Positions 1 to 5,648 of a stretch of DNA of 6,482 nt are shown piece by piece (within the stretch, counting starts at the first letter, position 1; the number at the start of each line of letters is the position of its first letter). The notes beneath the pieces were generated by a model. The model made no database searches. It was not told the DNA's origin and was given only the letters and a program-made list of their open reading frames with translations. The translations under genes were made by a program, and so were the position numbers. This DNA comes from Gammaproteobacteria bacterium. Lineage in GTDB: Bacteria > Pseudomonadota > Gammaproteobacteria > Granulosicoccales > Granulosicoccaceae. Location of the stretch: assembly GCA_020444765.1 (NCBI GenBank), contig JAGRHW010000205.1:1-6482 (forward strand), read 5' to 3'.

Positions 1-24
1 ATTCCCGCCTGCGCGGGAATGACG
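1..24. repeat. Hairpin repeat element, copy 1 (REP-like)
   Basis: ATTCCCGC (1-8) and GCGGGAAT (13-20) form a perfect 8-bp stem around the 4-base loop CTGC, followed by GACG. The reverse complement begins CGTCATTCCC, nearly identical to the start of the second element at 55 (CGTCATCCCC), so the two lie in opposite orientation. Short hairpins of this CGTCATTCCCGC type are common dispersed intergenic repeats in proteobacterial genomes. The element may continue to the left of the window. Assignment to a repeat family is inference, because other copies in the genome cannot be seen. Confidence 0.6.
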
Positions 25-54
25 GGTGGGCAGCAGACTCTGATACAACCACTT

Positions 55-89
55 CGTCATCCCCGAATGCTTTAGTTGGGGATCCAGCG
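55..89. repeat. Hairpin repeat element, copy 2 (REP-like)
   Basis: ATCCCC (59-64) pairs with GGGGAT (78-83). One G-T and one A-T pair extend this to 8 pairs around a 9-base loop (67-75). The flanks CGTC and CCAGCG are typical of the same class of dispersed intergenic hairpin as copy 1. It starts 30 bases after copy 1 and is inverted relative to it, like the paired units of a BIME. Between this element and the terminator at 168 no gene or other structure is visible. Confidence 0.5.
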
Positions 90-167
90 TCACCGTCAGC
101 TCGACCACAGCTGGGTTTCACACCTGCGAGGTAAAAGGGAAGGACGGATGAATCAATCCACGCCCAT

Positions 168-206
168 AAAAAAACCCGGCTCTTCGCAGAGCCGGGTTTT
201 ATTTTT
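168..206. terminator. Bidirectional rho-independent terminator of the HiPIP gene
   Basis: A perfect 13-bp stem (171-183 with 188-200) containing the GC core CCCGGC/GCCGGG closes a 4-base loop. On the minus strand it is followed by seven T residues (complement of the A run 168-174). On the plus strand it is followed by TTTTATTTTT. It lies about 30 bases past the HiPIP stop codon, so it ends that transcript. It would also stop transcription arriving from the left. Confidence 0.93.
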
Positions 207-234
207 ATGCCTAAGCAGCTAAATCCGCGCCGGA

Positions 235-579
235 TCAGCCAGCCTTTTTGGTCCAGGATGAGCACCAGCCGTTGGCATTGACGGTTTTGCCCGGGAACAG
301 TGCACAAGGCTGCCAGTCGGCGGCTTCGCCCTGAATGAACATGCAATTGCTGCAGAACTGCTCGGCTGCTGCGGTGCCGGCTTTGTCGGCACGAGGTGCG
401 GCGGCCGCGTCATGATGGTATTTAAGGGCTTGAGCGGTCGGATCGCTTTCTTCAAGCTGAACCATTTCTGCGTAAGCGGGGTTGCTGACCAGCGCCTTCA
501 TAAACGGGACTGCAGCGGCAGTAGCTGCGGCAGTGAATAACAGACGGCGGCGGTTGTTGTTGAATTTTGCATTATTCAT
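235..579 (-). CDS. High-potential iron-sulfur protein (HiPIP), Tat-exported
   Basis: This is a small periplasmic electron carrier with one [4Fe-4S] cluster, 114 residues as a precursor. In phototrophic and respiring proteobacteria HiPIPs pass electrons between the cytochrome bc1 complex and a reaction centre or terminal oxidase. The four cluster cysteines are C76, C79, C92 and C106 (spacing C-x2-C-x12-C-x13-C), inside the typical FCSNC, PCALFPGK and GWCSSW blocks. Tyr54 in ALKY matches the conserved HiPIP tyrosine near the cluster. The N-terminus carries a twin-arginine signal: RRRLLF at 10-15, a hydrophobic Ala-rich stretch to about 33, and a likely cleavage site after AYA at 35-37. This fits a cofactor-loaded protein exported folded. 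The ATG at 579 has GGAG about 10 bases upstream. The gene stands alone between a regulated-looking intergenic region and a strong terminator. The family call is secure; the redox partner is not known from this window. Confidence 0.95.
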   Translation of the reverse strand: MNNAKFNNNRRRLLFTAAATAAAVPFMKALVSNPAYAEMVQLEESDPTAQALKYHHDAAAAPRADKAGTAAAEQFCSNCMFIQGEAADWQPCALFPGKTVNANGWCSSWTKKAG

Positions 580-682
580 TGAATCAGATCTCCGTTAGTC
601 TTTTGGTTTTATCTGCCGTGTGCCTCGGATGCCCCCCACGACAACGTTCTGTCGGAGTCAATGTAACACCGGCGATGTCAGC

Positions 683-688
683 ATAGTA
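683..688 (-). promoter_or_regulatory. Candidate -10 element for the HiPIP gene
   Basis: On the minus strand this reads TACTAT, close to the sigma-70 consensus TATAAT. It would place a transcription start near 675-676 and give a leader of about 96 bases before the HiPIP ATG. The centre of the FNR-like box at 710-723 then falls near -41, the classic position for class II activation by FNR/CRP proteins. There is no separate -35 hexamer, as expected for such a promoter. This is inferred from spacing only. Confidence 0.35.
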
Positions 689-705
689 GCGTATCTACGC
701 CACAT

Positions 706-727
706 CACATTGATATTTTTCAATGTG
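706..727. promoter_or_regulatory. FNR/CRP-family-like palindrome, site A
   Basis: CACATTGA (706-713) and TCAATGTG (720-727) form a perfect 8-bp inverted repeat. Inside it, 710-723 reads TTGAT-ATTT-TTCAA, nine of ten defined positions of the FNR/ANR consensus TTGAT-N4-ATCAA. It lies about 130 bases upstream of the HiPIP start. Established knowledge: FNR, ANR, DNR and NnrR regulators bind this motif and control genes in response to oxygen or nitric oxide. Which regulator would act here, if any, cannot be told. Confidence 0.45.
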
Positions 728-759
728 TAATTTTTGTAAGATTCTGGTTTTTATAAATA

Positions 760-773
760 TTGAATTATATCAA
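760..773. promoter_or_regulatory. FNR/CRP-family-like palindrome, site B
   Basis: The plus strand reads TTGAA-TTAT-ATCAA; the minus strand reads TTGAT-ATAA-TTCAA. Like site A it matches the FNR/ANR consensus at nine of ten positions. The two sites have centres exactly 50 bp apart, near five helical turns. Site B overlaps a perfect extended -10 sequence on the minus strand. The region is AT-rich, so chance matches are possible and support rests mainly on there being two such sites. Confidence 0.35.
764..772 (-). promoter_or_regulatory. Candidate extended -10 promoter upstream of the HiPIP gene
   Basis: On the minus strand this reads TGATATAAT, a perfect extended -10 element (TGn plus TATAAT). 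No good -35 hexamer is seen 17 bases upstream, which extended -10 promoters can tolerate. A start near 757 would give a leader of roughly 178 bases before the HiPIP ATG. It lies inside FNR-like site B, so a regulator bound there would block it. This is an alternative, or an addition, to the TACTAT element at 683-688. Confidence 0.3.
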
Positions 774-789
774 TGAGTTATAAACTCAT
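773..789. other. AT-rich perfect hairpin after atpG
   Basis: ATGAGTT (773-779) and AACTCAT (783-789) form a perfect 7-bp stem with a 3-base loop, about 22 bases past the atpG stop codon. The stem is AT-rich and no T-run follows on the minus strand, so it is not a convincing rho-independent terminator. It could mark the 3' end of the atp message after processing, or be incidental in AT-rich DNA. Confidence 0.3.
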
Positions 790-811
790 CTGTTAGTTCA
801 AATTCTCAAGA

Positions 812-1705
812 TCAGGCTGGTTTCGAGGTGATCGATTCGAAACCAGCGACCACGTCCAGCAGCTCGGCGGTGATTTCATTTTGCCGGGCGCGGCGGTAGA
901 TCGAAGTCACTTCCTGCAGCCGTTCGTCGAGATTACGTTGCGCCGATTGCATGGCGGCCAGCCGGCTGGCGTGTTCGCCGGCCTGCGACTCGGCGCAGGC
1001 GCGAAAAAGCGAAACAAAGAGGTATTGCCTCAAAAGCTGGCTTAGCAGTTTTTCCTGCTCCATACTGAAGGTCGGCAGACTGCGTGACGGCCAGGCTTTT
1101 TCCCGCAAGCGCTGAAACTGTTGAAAGTCGAACGGCAGCAGCTGTTGACTGGTCGGTTGATAGAGCTGATTGCCGGAATGGCGATTGTAATACAGCATCA
1201 CCGTGTGAATCCCTTGCTGCTCACGCCAGTCGTCGATTTTCAGCAGCAATTGCTGCACCGTGGCGGTGATTTGCACCGCGGCGCCCGGCACCAGAAAGAT
1301 TTCCTCGACCGTTTGACTATCATGTTCCAGACTGGCGGCGGCGCGCGCGCCGATGGCCAAAATCCGGCGCTTATCCGCGGTTGGAGTCCGTTTGTCGATT
1401 TCCTCGCGGGCGTAACAAGTGATCTCTTCGTTAAAGCGTCCGCAAAGCCCGTGGTCGGAGCCGAAGACGATGGCCGCCAGTGATGTCGAACGGTTCCCGT
1501 CCTTTTCGCTGCGTGGCGGCAGCTGCAGATCTTTCAGCACGACCTGCAAGCCGCTTTCCACGGTTTCGTAATAACCGTCCAGTGCGTTGACGGCCTGTTC
1601 ATACTGGCGAATGCTGGCCGCTGACAGCGCTTTCATGGTTTTGACGATGGTGCGAAGCTCTTCGAGACTGCCGAGTTGTTTTTGCAGTTGTTCGAGCGAT
1701 TTCAT
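812..1705 (-). CDS. atpG: N-ATPase gamma subunit AtpG (central stalk)
   Basis: Gamma is the asymmetric shaft that turns inside the alpha-beta hexamer and couples ATP hydrolysis to rotation of the c ring. The 297-residue length suits the family. The N-terminal helix (residues about 3-40, [15 protein letters not shown]) is a divergent version of the usual KITKAMKMVAAAK block. The middle Rossmann-like part has [11 protein letters not shown] at 82-92, matching the family signature SDRGLCGGLN. The C-terminal helix (about 245-290) has [20 protein letters not shown] and [10 protein letters not shown], matching the ERMxAMxxATxN and ARQAxITxEL blocks. The ATG overlaps the atpA stop in ATGA. No clear Shine-Dalgarno sequence precedes it, so it probably depends on translational coupling to atpA. 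It is the last gene of the operon, as in other N-ATPase operons. Confidence 0.95.
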   Translation of the reverse strand: MKSLEQLQKQLGSLEELRTIVKTMKALSAASIRQYEQAVNALDGYYETVESGLQVVLKDLQLPPRSEKDGNRSTSLAAIVFGSDHGLCGRFNEEITCYAREEIDKRTPTADKRRILAIGARAAASLEHDSQTVEEIFLVPGAAVQITATVQQLLLKIDDWREQQGIHTVMLYYNRHSGNQLYQPTSQQLLPFDFQQFQRLREKAWPSRSLPTFSMEQEKLLSQLLRQYLFVSLFRACAESQAGEHASRLAAMQSAQRNLDERLQEVTSIYRRARQNEITAELLDVVAGFESITSKPA

Positions 1706-3231
1706 CGTTTGTCAGGCTGCACCGGGTCTTCAAGTGCCTTGATGGCGCGACCGCTGATCCACAACACCTGCTGCCATTCCTCATCGCTGAGGTTGCCGCC
1801 GCCGGCCATGCGACGGCACAGATCCGGCAATTCTTCATGCACCCGTTGTTGCACGGCGGTTTCCGCTCTGGCGACCTGTTCAAGCGACAGCGCATCGAAC
1901 TGTCCGGCATTGACCGCCTTGAGCGTGACCATCTGTTCGCTGGCGCTCTGCGGCCTGTGCTCGGCCTGTTTCAAAACTTCGCGCACGCGCCGCCCATGTT
2001 CGATCGTGGCGCGCGTTTCCGGGTCGAGGCGGGTGGAGAGGCGGGCGAAGGTTTCCAGCTCCTCGAATTGCGAATAGGACAGACGCAGATCGCCGGCGAC
2101 TTGTCGAAAGGCCGGATACTGGGTTTTGCCGCCGACCCGTGAGACCGATTTGCCGACATCGATAGCCGGCAGAAGCCCCTTGTGAAACAAGTCCGGCGAC
2201 AGATAAACCTGGCCGTCGGTAATCGAAATCAGATTGGTCGGAATATAGGCGGAGATATCGCCGGCCTGGGTTTCTATGATCGGCAGCGCGGTCAGCGAGC
2301 CGCCGCCGAGATGCTTGCGCAAATGGGTCACGCGTTCCAGCAGGCGTGAATGAATATAGAAGATATCCCCCGGATAGGCTTCACGCCCCGGCGGCCGTCG
2401 CAACAGCAATGACAGCTCGCGGTAAGCACGCGCATGACGGGTCAGGTCGTCGTAGACGATCAGCACGTCGCGACCTTTTTCCATAAAATACTCGGCCATG
2501 GTGGTGGCCGCGTAGGGCGTGATATAACGCAAGCCCGGCGCATCGTTGTCGGACGCCACGACCACGATGGTGTTGTCCATGGCCTTGTGTTTGCGCAGCG
2601 TGTCGACCACCCGCGCCACCGCCGTGCCGCGCTGGCCGATAGCGCAATACAGGCAGATTACATCCTTGTCGCGCTGATTGATGATGGTGTCGACCGCCAC
2701 CGAGGTCTTGCCGGTTTGCCGGTCGCCGACGATCAGTTCGCGTTGCCCGCGACCGATCGGGATCAGCGCGTCTATGGCCTTGATGCCGGTTTCCAGCGGC
2801 TCGGTGACCGGTGCGCGATCGATGATCGCCGGCGCCGGGCGTTCGATCCGCCGGCGTGCTTCGACGCGTAACGGTTTGCCCTGATCCAGCACCCGGCCGG
2901 TCGCATCGATAACCCGTCCCAGCAGGTCTTCGCCGACCGGTGCGTCCGCCTCACGGCCGGTGGCGCGGACCTCGACGCCGGCGGCGAGTTTATCGCTGTC
3001 GCCGAGCAGGATGACGCCGACTTCGTCGGCATCGAGATTGATCGCCAGGCCGAGAACAGAATCCGGAAACTCGACCAGCTCTTCGGCGGTGATGCCGGGC
3101 AGTCCCTTGATTCTCGCGATCCCGCCGCCGACCTGAATGACCCGTCCGGTTTCGCGCAGAGACAAGCGCGGCGTGCCGTCCAGCGAATTAATCAGGGTGT
3201 CAAGCGTGTCGTCGAGCAGGCGGTCAAGCAT
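1702..3231 (-). CDS. atpA: N-ATPase alpha subunit AtpA
   Basis: Alpha is the non-catalytic nucleotide-binding subunit of the F1-like head; three copies alternate with beta. Its 509 residues are full length. The beta-barrel domain spans about 25-95. The Walker A loop GDRQTGKT is at 169-176, followed by the alpha-type sequence VDTIINQ (180-186). The Walker B strand DVLIVYDD is at 255-262. [18 protein letters not shown] (283-300) and SVSRVGG (362-368) are strongly conserved, and R365 is the arginine finger reaching into the catalytic site of beta. The C-terminal helical domain runs from about 375. The N-terminus (first 25 residues), which binds delta in ordinary synthases, is unlike the standard alpha sequence; this may reflect the replacement of delta by the AtpF tail. 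The ATG lies 3 bases after the atpF stop, with GGGA about 8 bases upstream. Confidence 0.97.
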   Translation of the reverse strand: MLDRLLDDTLDTLINSLDGTPRLSLRETGRVIQVGGGIARIKGLPGITAEELVEFPDSVLGLAINLDADEVGVILLGDSDKLAAGVEVRATGREADAPVGEDLLGRVIDATGRVLDQGKPLRVEARRRIERPAPAIIDRAPVTEPLETGIKAIDALIPIGRGQRELIVGDRQTGKTSVAVDTIINQRDKDVICLYCAIGQRGTAVARVVDTLRKHKAMDNTIVVVASDNDAPGLRYITPYAATTMAEYFMEKGRDVLIVYDDLTRHARAYRELSLLLRRPPGREAYPGDIFYIHSRLLERVTHLRKHLGGGSLTALPIIETQAGDISAYIPTNLISITDGQVYLSPDLFHKGLLPAIDVGKSVSRVGGKTQYPAFRQVAGDLRLSYSQFEELETFARLSTRLDPETRATIEHGRRVREVLKQAEHRPQSASEQMVTLKAVNAGQFDALSLEQVARAETAVQQRVHEELPDLCRRMAGGGNLSDEEWQQVLWISGRAIKALEDPVQPDKR

Positions 3232-3234
3232 GGT

Positions 3235-4002
3235 TCAGGTCCCAGACTTGGCGGGTTTGACGGATTCAAAGGCGTTTTCCACCCGCGCCGAAAGTTCTGC
3301 CAGATACTCGGCGAGATTCCAGTCGAGACGCTGGCCCGCGCCGCTGATCCGGATACCGCAAAGCAGCTCGGGAGATTGCGAAAATTCGATGGCGATTTCT
3401 TTGGTCAGATATTGGTGTACGGCCTGTGTGATTTTTTCGCGGGCCGCTGCATCGAGCGCAAAGGCGCTGTTGATCTGCAGCGCTTCCGGTGCGTCGGCGA
3501 GTTTTTTCCGCGCCTGCGGATCGAGTTCCGCCAGCAGGCCGATAAACCGGTCGATGATGCGTTCTTCGAGCCCGCTGTCGGCAAGATCCCGCAACACTTT
3601 TTTCGCCACCGACTGGATTGTGCCGGCCGAACGGCGGCGCAAATCGCCGAGGAATTCCTGTTCATCCTGTTGCAGTTGCCGCTGCCAGTTACCGCGGGTC
3701 TGCTCGATGTCTCCGCGCGCCTGTTCCAGCCATTGGCGTTTTTGCCGCTCGGCCTCATCCTGTGCCTGTTCCAGGATCTCGTTACGACTCAGTTCGAGTT
3801 CGGCGGTCTGTCGCTGAAAACGGGCGATTTCTTTTTTCGCCTCGTCCTCGCGTCGTTCAGCCTCGGCCAGCCGCTTGCTGATCCGTTGCTCGCGTTCGTC
3901 CATGGTCTTGATCACCGGCTGATAAAGAAAGCGTTTGAGCAGCCAGACCAGGATCAGAAAGTTGACGATCTGGGCCGATACGGTAATCCAGTCGATCGAC
4001 AT
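3235..4002 (-). CDS. atpF: N-ATPase subunit AtpF: b subunit with delta-like C-terminal part
   Basis: This is the peripheral stalk that holds the alpha-beta head still against the rotating ring. At 255 residues it is about 100 longer than an ordinary bacterial b subunit. A single N-terminal membrane helix (about 8-28, QIVNFLILVWLLKRFLYQPV) is the typical b anchor. A long charged coiled coil follows to about 140 (rich in E, R, K, Q and A). From about 145 the sequence changes character, and 205-237 (IEFSQSPELLCGIRISG then LDWNLAEYLAEL) resembles the C-terminal end of delta/OSCP, which reads roughly LiGGvrvriGd...DgSvrgrLerL. No separate atpH is present in the operon, so this tail very likely does the job of delta. 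A strong ribosome site, GGAGG, lies 7 bases before the ATG, inside the end of atpE. Confidence 0.93.
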   Translation of the reverse strand: MSIDWITVSAQIVNFLILVWLLKRFLYQPVIKTMDEREQRISKRLAEAERREDEAKKEIARFQRQTAELELSRNEILEQAQDEAERQKRQWLEQARGDIEQTRGNWQRQLQQDEQEFLGDLRRRSAGTIQSVAKKVLRDLADSGLEERIIDRFIGLLAELDPQARKKLADAPEALQINSAFALDAAAREKITQAVHQYLTKEIAIEFSQSPELLCGIRISGAGQRLDWNLAEYLAELSARVENAFESVKPAKSGT

Positions 4003-4005
4003 CAG

Positions 4006-4284
4006 CTAGCCTCCGGCGGCCGCGGTCACCTGGTCCCAGAACGGGTTGGCGAAAATCAGAATCATCGCCACCACGAAACAATAGATGGCGGTTGATTCGA
4101 TCATCGCCAGTCCGACGAACAAGGTGCGGGTAATGGTGCCGGCCTCGTCGGGTTGCTGGGCGATTGCGCTGAGTGCCTGGGCGACCGCGCGCGCCTCGCC
4201 GAAGGCCGGGCCGATCGAGCCGATCGAGATCGTCAGGCCGGCGGTAAAGATCGAGACCATGCCGATAAGTGAGAGATTGTCCAT
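4006..4284 (-). CDS. atpE: N-ATPase rotor ring subunit c (AtpE), two carboxylates and Na+-type ligands
   Basis: Subunit c forms the membrane rotor ring that carries the transported ion. Its 92 residues form two membrane helices (about 6-36 and 52-82) joined by the polar loop QQPDEAG. The ion-binding carboxylate is E63 in MIESTAIY. Together with S64, T65 and Y68 it reproduces the Glu-Ser-Thr-x-x-Tyr pattern of the Na+-binding c ring of Ilyobacter tartaricus. That ring has Gln32 as a further ligand in helix 1; the equivalent position here, 33 residues before the main Glu, is E30 (FGEARAV). A second carboxylate in helix 1 is typical of N-ATPases. The ligand set argues for Na+, but at least one studied N-ATPase ring was reported to be proton-specific, so this is inference. 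AGGAG stands 6 bases before the ATG, in the only real intergenic gap of the operon (20 bp). Confidence 0.96.
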   Translation of the reverse strand: MDNLSLIGMVSIFTAGLTISIGSIGPAFGEARAVAQALSAIAQQPDEAGTITRTLFVGLAMIESTAIYCFVVAMILIFANPFWDQVTAAAGG

Positions 4285-4304
4285 TGGTTGCTCCTGTTAA
4301 AACC
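4285..4304 (-). promoter_or_regulatory. Strong ribosome binding site for atpE
   Basis: This is the only real intergenic gap between the atp genes. On the minus strand it contains ACAGGAGCAACCA directly before the ATG of atpE, placing AGGAG at ideal spacing. Subunit c is needed in many more copies than the others, so independent, efficient initiation here makes sense while the neighbouring genes are translationally coupled. Confidence 0.8.
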
Positions 4305-5021
4305 TTAGCGCTCGTCAGGCGGTGTTACGTCATGGGTAACTGTTTCTGCCGGGATTTTTTGCACGGACGTTGCCGAGGCAATATAGACCATCGCCAGTAC
4401 GGCGAAGATATAGGCCTGGATCATACCGGTCAGCAAGCCCAGCAGTTGCATGACGAGTGGAAAAAAATACGGTGTCAGACTCAGTAAAATCGCCACGATT
4501 ACCGTGCCGCTCATGATGTTGCCGTACAATCTGACGGCCAGTGCGATGGTGCGCGAAATCTCGCCGATAATGTTAAACGGCAGCATCAGCGGTGTCGGTT
4601 TGACGTACTGACGCAGATAATTGCCAAGTCCGTTCCTGGTGATGCCATACAGTGGTACGGCGATAAACACGCAGATCGCCAGCGCGGTGGTGGTCGACAG
4701 CGAGCCGGTCGGCGGCATATAACCGGGAATCACCGCCAGCAGATTGGCCATCGCAATATACAGAAACAGGCTGCCGACAAAAGGCAGGTATGGCCCCGGT
4801 TCCTGCTGGCTGACCTCGCGCACCTGGTCGCGTATGCCGGACACCAGTACTTCGAGCAGATTCTGCCAGCGCGAAATCGACGTACCACTGGAAAGCCGGC
4901 GGGTCACCAGCCAGGAACCCAGCGTCAGTATGCCCATCACCAGCCAGCTGAACAGAATGGTTGCGTTGAGCGAAAACCAGCCCCACTGCCAGAATACGAT
5001 ATCGTCGGGACTGATTGTCAT
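4305..5021 (-). CDS. atpB: N-ATPase subunit a (AtpB), ion channel stator
   Basis: Subunit a forms the two half-channels beside the c ring. It has 238 residues and several membrane helices, roughly 15-40, 80-100, 112-128, 165-185 and 188-216. The essential arginine is R164 in SRTIALAVRLYGN, equivalent to E. coli Arg210. The final helix GMIQAYIFAVLAMVYIA (199-215) has the conserved Gln-Ala-Tyr-x-Phe pattern. The open frame extends upstream to 5252, but that part overlaps atpR and does not look like a subunit a. The ATG at 5021 overlaps the atpR stop as ATGA and gives the N-terminus expected for this family. Only a weak GGGG-type ribosome site precedes it, so coupling to atpR is likely. Confidence 0.95.
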   Translation of the reverse strand: MTISPDDIVFWQWGWFSLNATILFSWLVMGILTLGSWLVTRRLSSGTSISRWQNLLEVLVSGIRDQVREVSQQEPGPYLPFVGSLFLYIAMANLLAVIPGYMPPTGSLSTTTALAICVFIAVPLYGITRNGLGNYLRQYVKPTPLMLPFNIIGEISRTIALAVRLYGNIMSGTVIVAILLSLTPYFFPLVMQLLGLLTGMIQAYIFAVLAMVYIASATSVQKIPAETVTHDVTPPDER

Positions 5022-5344
5022 GCCCCGGTCCCAGGCTGATTGCGGCTGGCCGGTAGTCGGTTTTGCAGCGAGCGACTGGCGAGGATTCGCACCAGAACAA
5101 ATCCCGCGAGCGCGGCCAGCAAGCGTTGCCACTGACCATCGCCGACAATCAGATAAAAGGCCGCGAGTAAACCGGACATGCGCAGCAGCAGGCTGAGCAG
5201 CAAGGCCGTCGCGGAGAACCGGCCCCGGCAAACGCCCTCTACGGTGAACCACAGCCCCAGCAGATACAACGCGCCGAGCAACATGCCGAGGCCGAACATC
5301 GGCAGTAAATCCATCAGGTTTTGCAGATCCATACCCTCAATCAC
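5018..5344 (-). CDS. atpR: N-ATPase membrane subunit AtpR
   Basis: AtpR is a small membrane protein found only in N-ATPase operons, always near atpB and atpE. Its 108 residues form three probable membrane helices, about 13-34, 44-67 and 72-88. Arginines lie within the second (R55, LLLRMSGLLAAFYL) and third (R86, FVLVRIL), at positions I recall as conserved in the family. A published proposal is that membrane arginines of AtpR interact with the extra carboxylate of the c subunit, possibly during ring assembly. The GTG at 5344 is preferred because AGGAG stands about 7 bases before it. An ATG at 5332 would have its GAGG only about two bases away. With the GTG start the gene overlaps atpQ by 8 bases and atpB by 4. 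The role is inferred from family context. Confidence 0.88.
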   Translation of the reverse strand: MIEGMDLQNLMDLLPMFGLGMLLGALYLLGLWFTVEGVCRGRFSATALLLSLLLRMSGLLAAFYLIVGDGQWQRLLAALAGFVLVRILASRSLQNRLPASRNQPGTGA

Positions 5345-5648
5345 GCTTGCTCTCCTGTTTGATCCAGAACCAGGCGTTGAGACAACCGAGCGCCACGCCG
5401 ATGATCAGAAATGTCATGGTCCAGGACGGCGGGCCGCTGAAACGCTTGTCGAGCCAGATGCCAAGCGCTATGCCAAGCAGGGAAGGGATCACCACCGACC
5501 AGCCGACCAGCCCGAACATGCCAAGCCCGAACCAGGCCGAACGCCGATCCTGATTGCGGGCGCGCAGTTTGCGCTCGGCGCTTTGGTGGATGCGTCGGCC
5601 GAATTCATCCGGCCGGTTGTCGGACCGCTGTTCGGGACGTTCAGCCAC
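5337..5648 (-). CDS. atpQ: N-ATPase subunit AtpQ (AtpI/AtpZ-like membrane protein)
   Basis: AtpQ is a small two-helix membrane protein distantly like AtpI/AtpZ, sometimes annotated as an ATPase-associated Mg2+/Ca2+ transporter or assembly factor. It has 103 residues: a charged cytoplasmic N-terminus (1-37), a first membrane helix (about 39-65, ending GIALGIWLD) and a second (about 76-96, LIIGVALGCLNAWFWI), then a short basic tail. The Gly-rich helix ending in WLD and the LGxxNAW block are typical of the AtpI/AtpZ group. The open frame runs upstream to 5933, but that part is an out-of-frame shadow of atpC. The GTG at 5648 is chosen because AGGA lies 8 bases before it, and it overlaps the atpC stop by 8 bases (GTGGCTGA), like the next junction. 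The molecular function is not firmly established. Confidence 0.88.
   Translation of the reverse strand: MAERPEQRSDNRPDEFGRRIHQSAERKLRARNQDRRSAWFGLGMFGLVGWSVVIPSLLGIALGIWLDKRFSGPPSWTMTFLIIGVALGCLNAWFWIKQESKRD

Noticed and set aside
1..160. CRISPR array or attachment site at the left edge
   Set aside because: There are only two imperfect hairpins in opposite orientation, with no regular direct repeats or spacers, and no tRNA or integrase is in view.
219..455. 78-codon minus-strand frame inside the HiPIP gene
   Set aside because: It overlaps the HiPIP coding sequence in another frame and has no similarity to a known protein.
639..654. Small inverted repeat CGACA/TGTCG in the HiPIP leader
   Set aside because: A 5-bp stem with a 6-base loop is common by chance, and nothing ties it to a riboswitch or attenuator.
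773..789. Hairpin after atpG as a rho-independent terminator
   Set aside because: The stem is short and AT-rich and no T-run follows on the minus strand, so it is recorded only as a hairpin.
3137..3817. Plus-strand open frame rich in Ser and Arg opposite atpF
   Set aside because: Its low-complexity Ser/Arg/Cys composition is typical of an antisense shadow, and atpF is clearly the real gene.
3376..4095. Long plus-strand open frame (239 codons) opposite atpF and atpE
   Set aside because: It lies wholly antisense to well-identified genes, has no recognisable domain, and arises from GC-rich codon bias in the opposite strand.
5022..5252. Upstream extension of the atpB frame
   Set aside because: It overlaps atpR almost completely, is Arg/Ala-rich with no subunit a similarity, and the ATG at 5021 gives the expected N-terminus.
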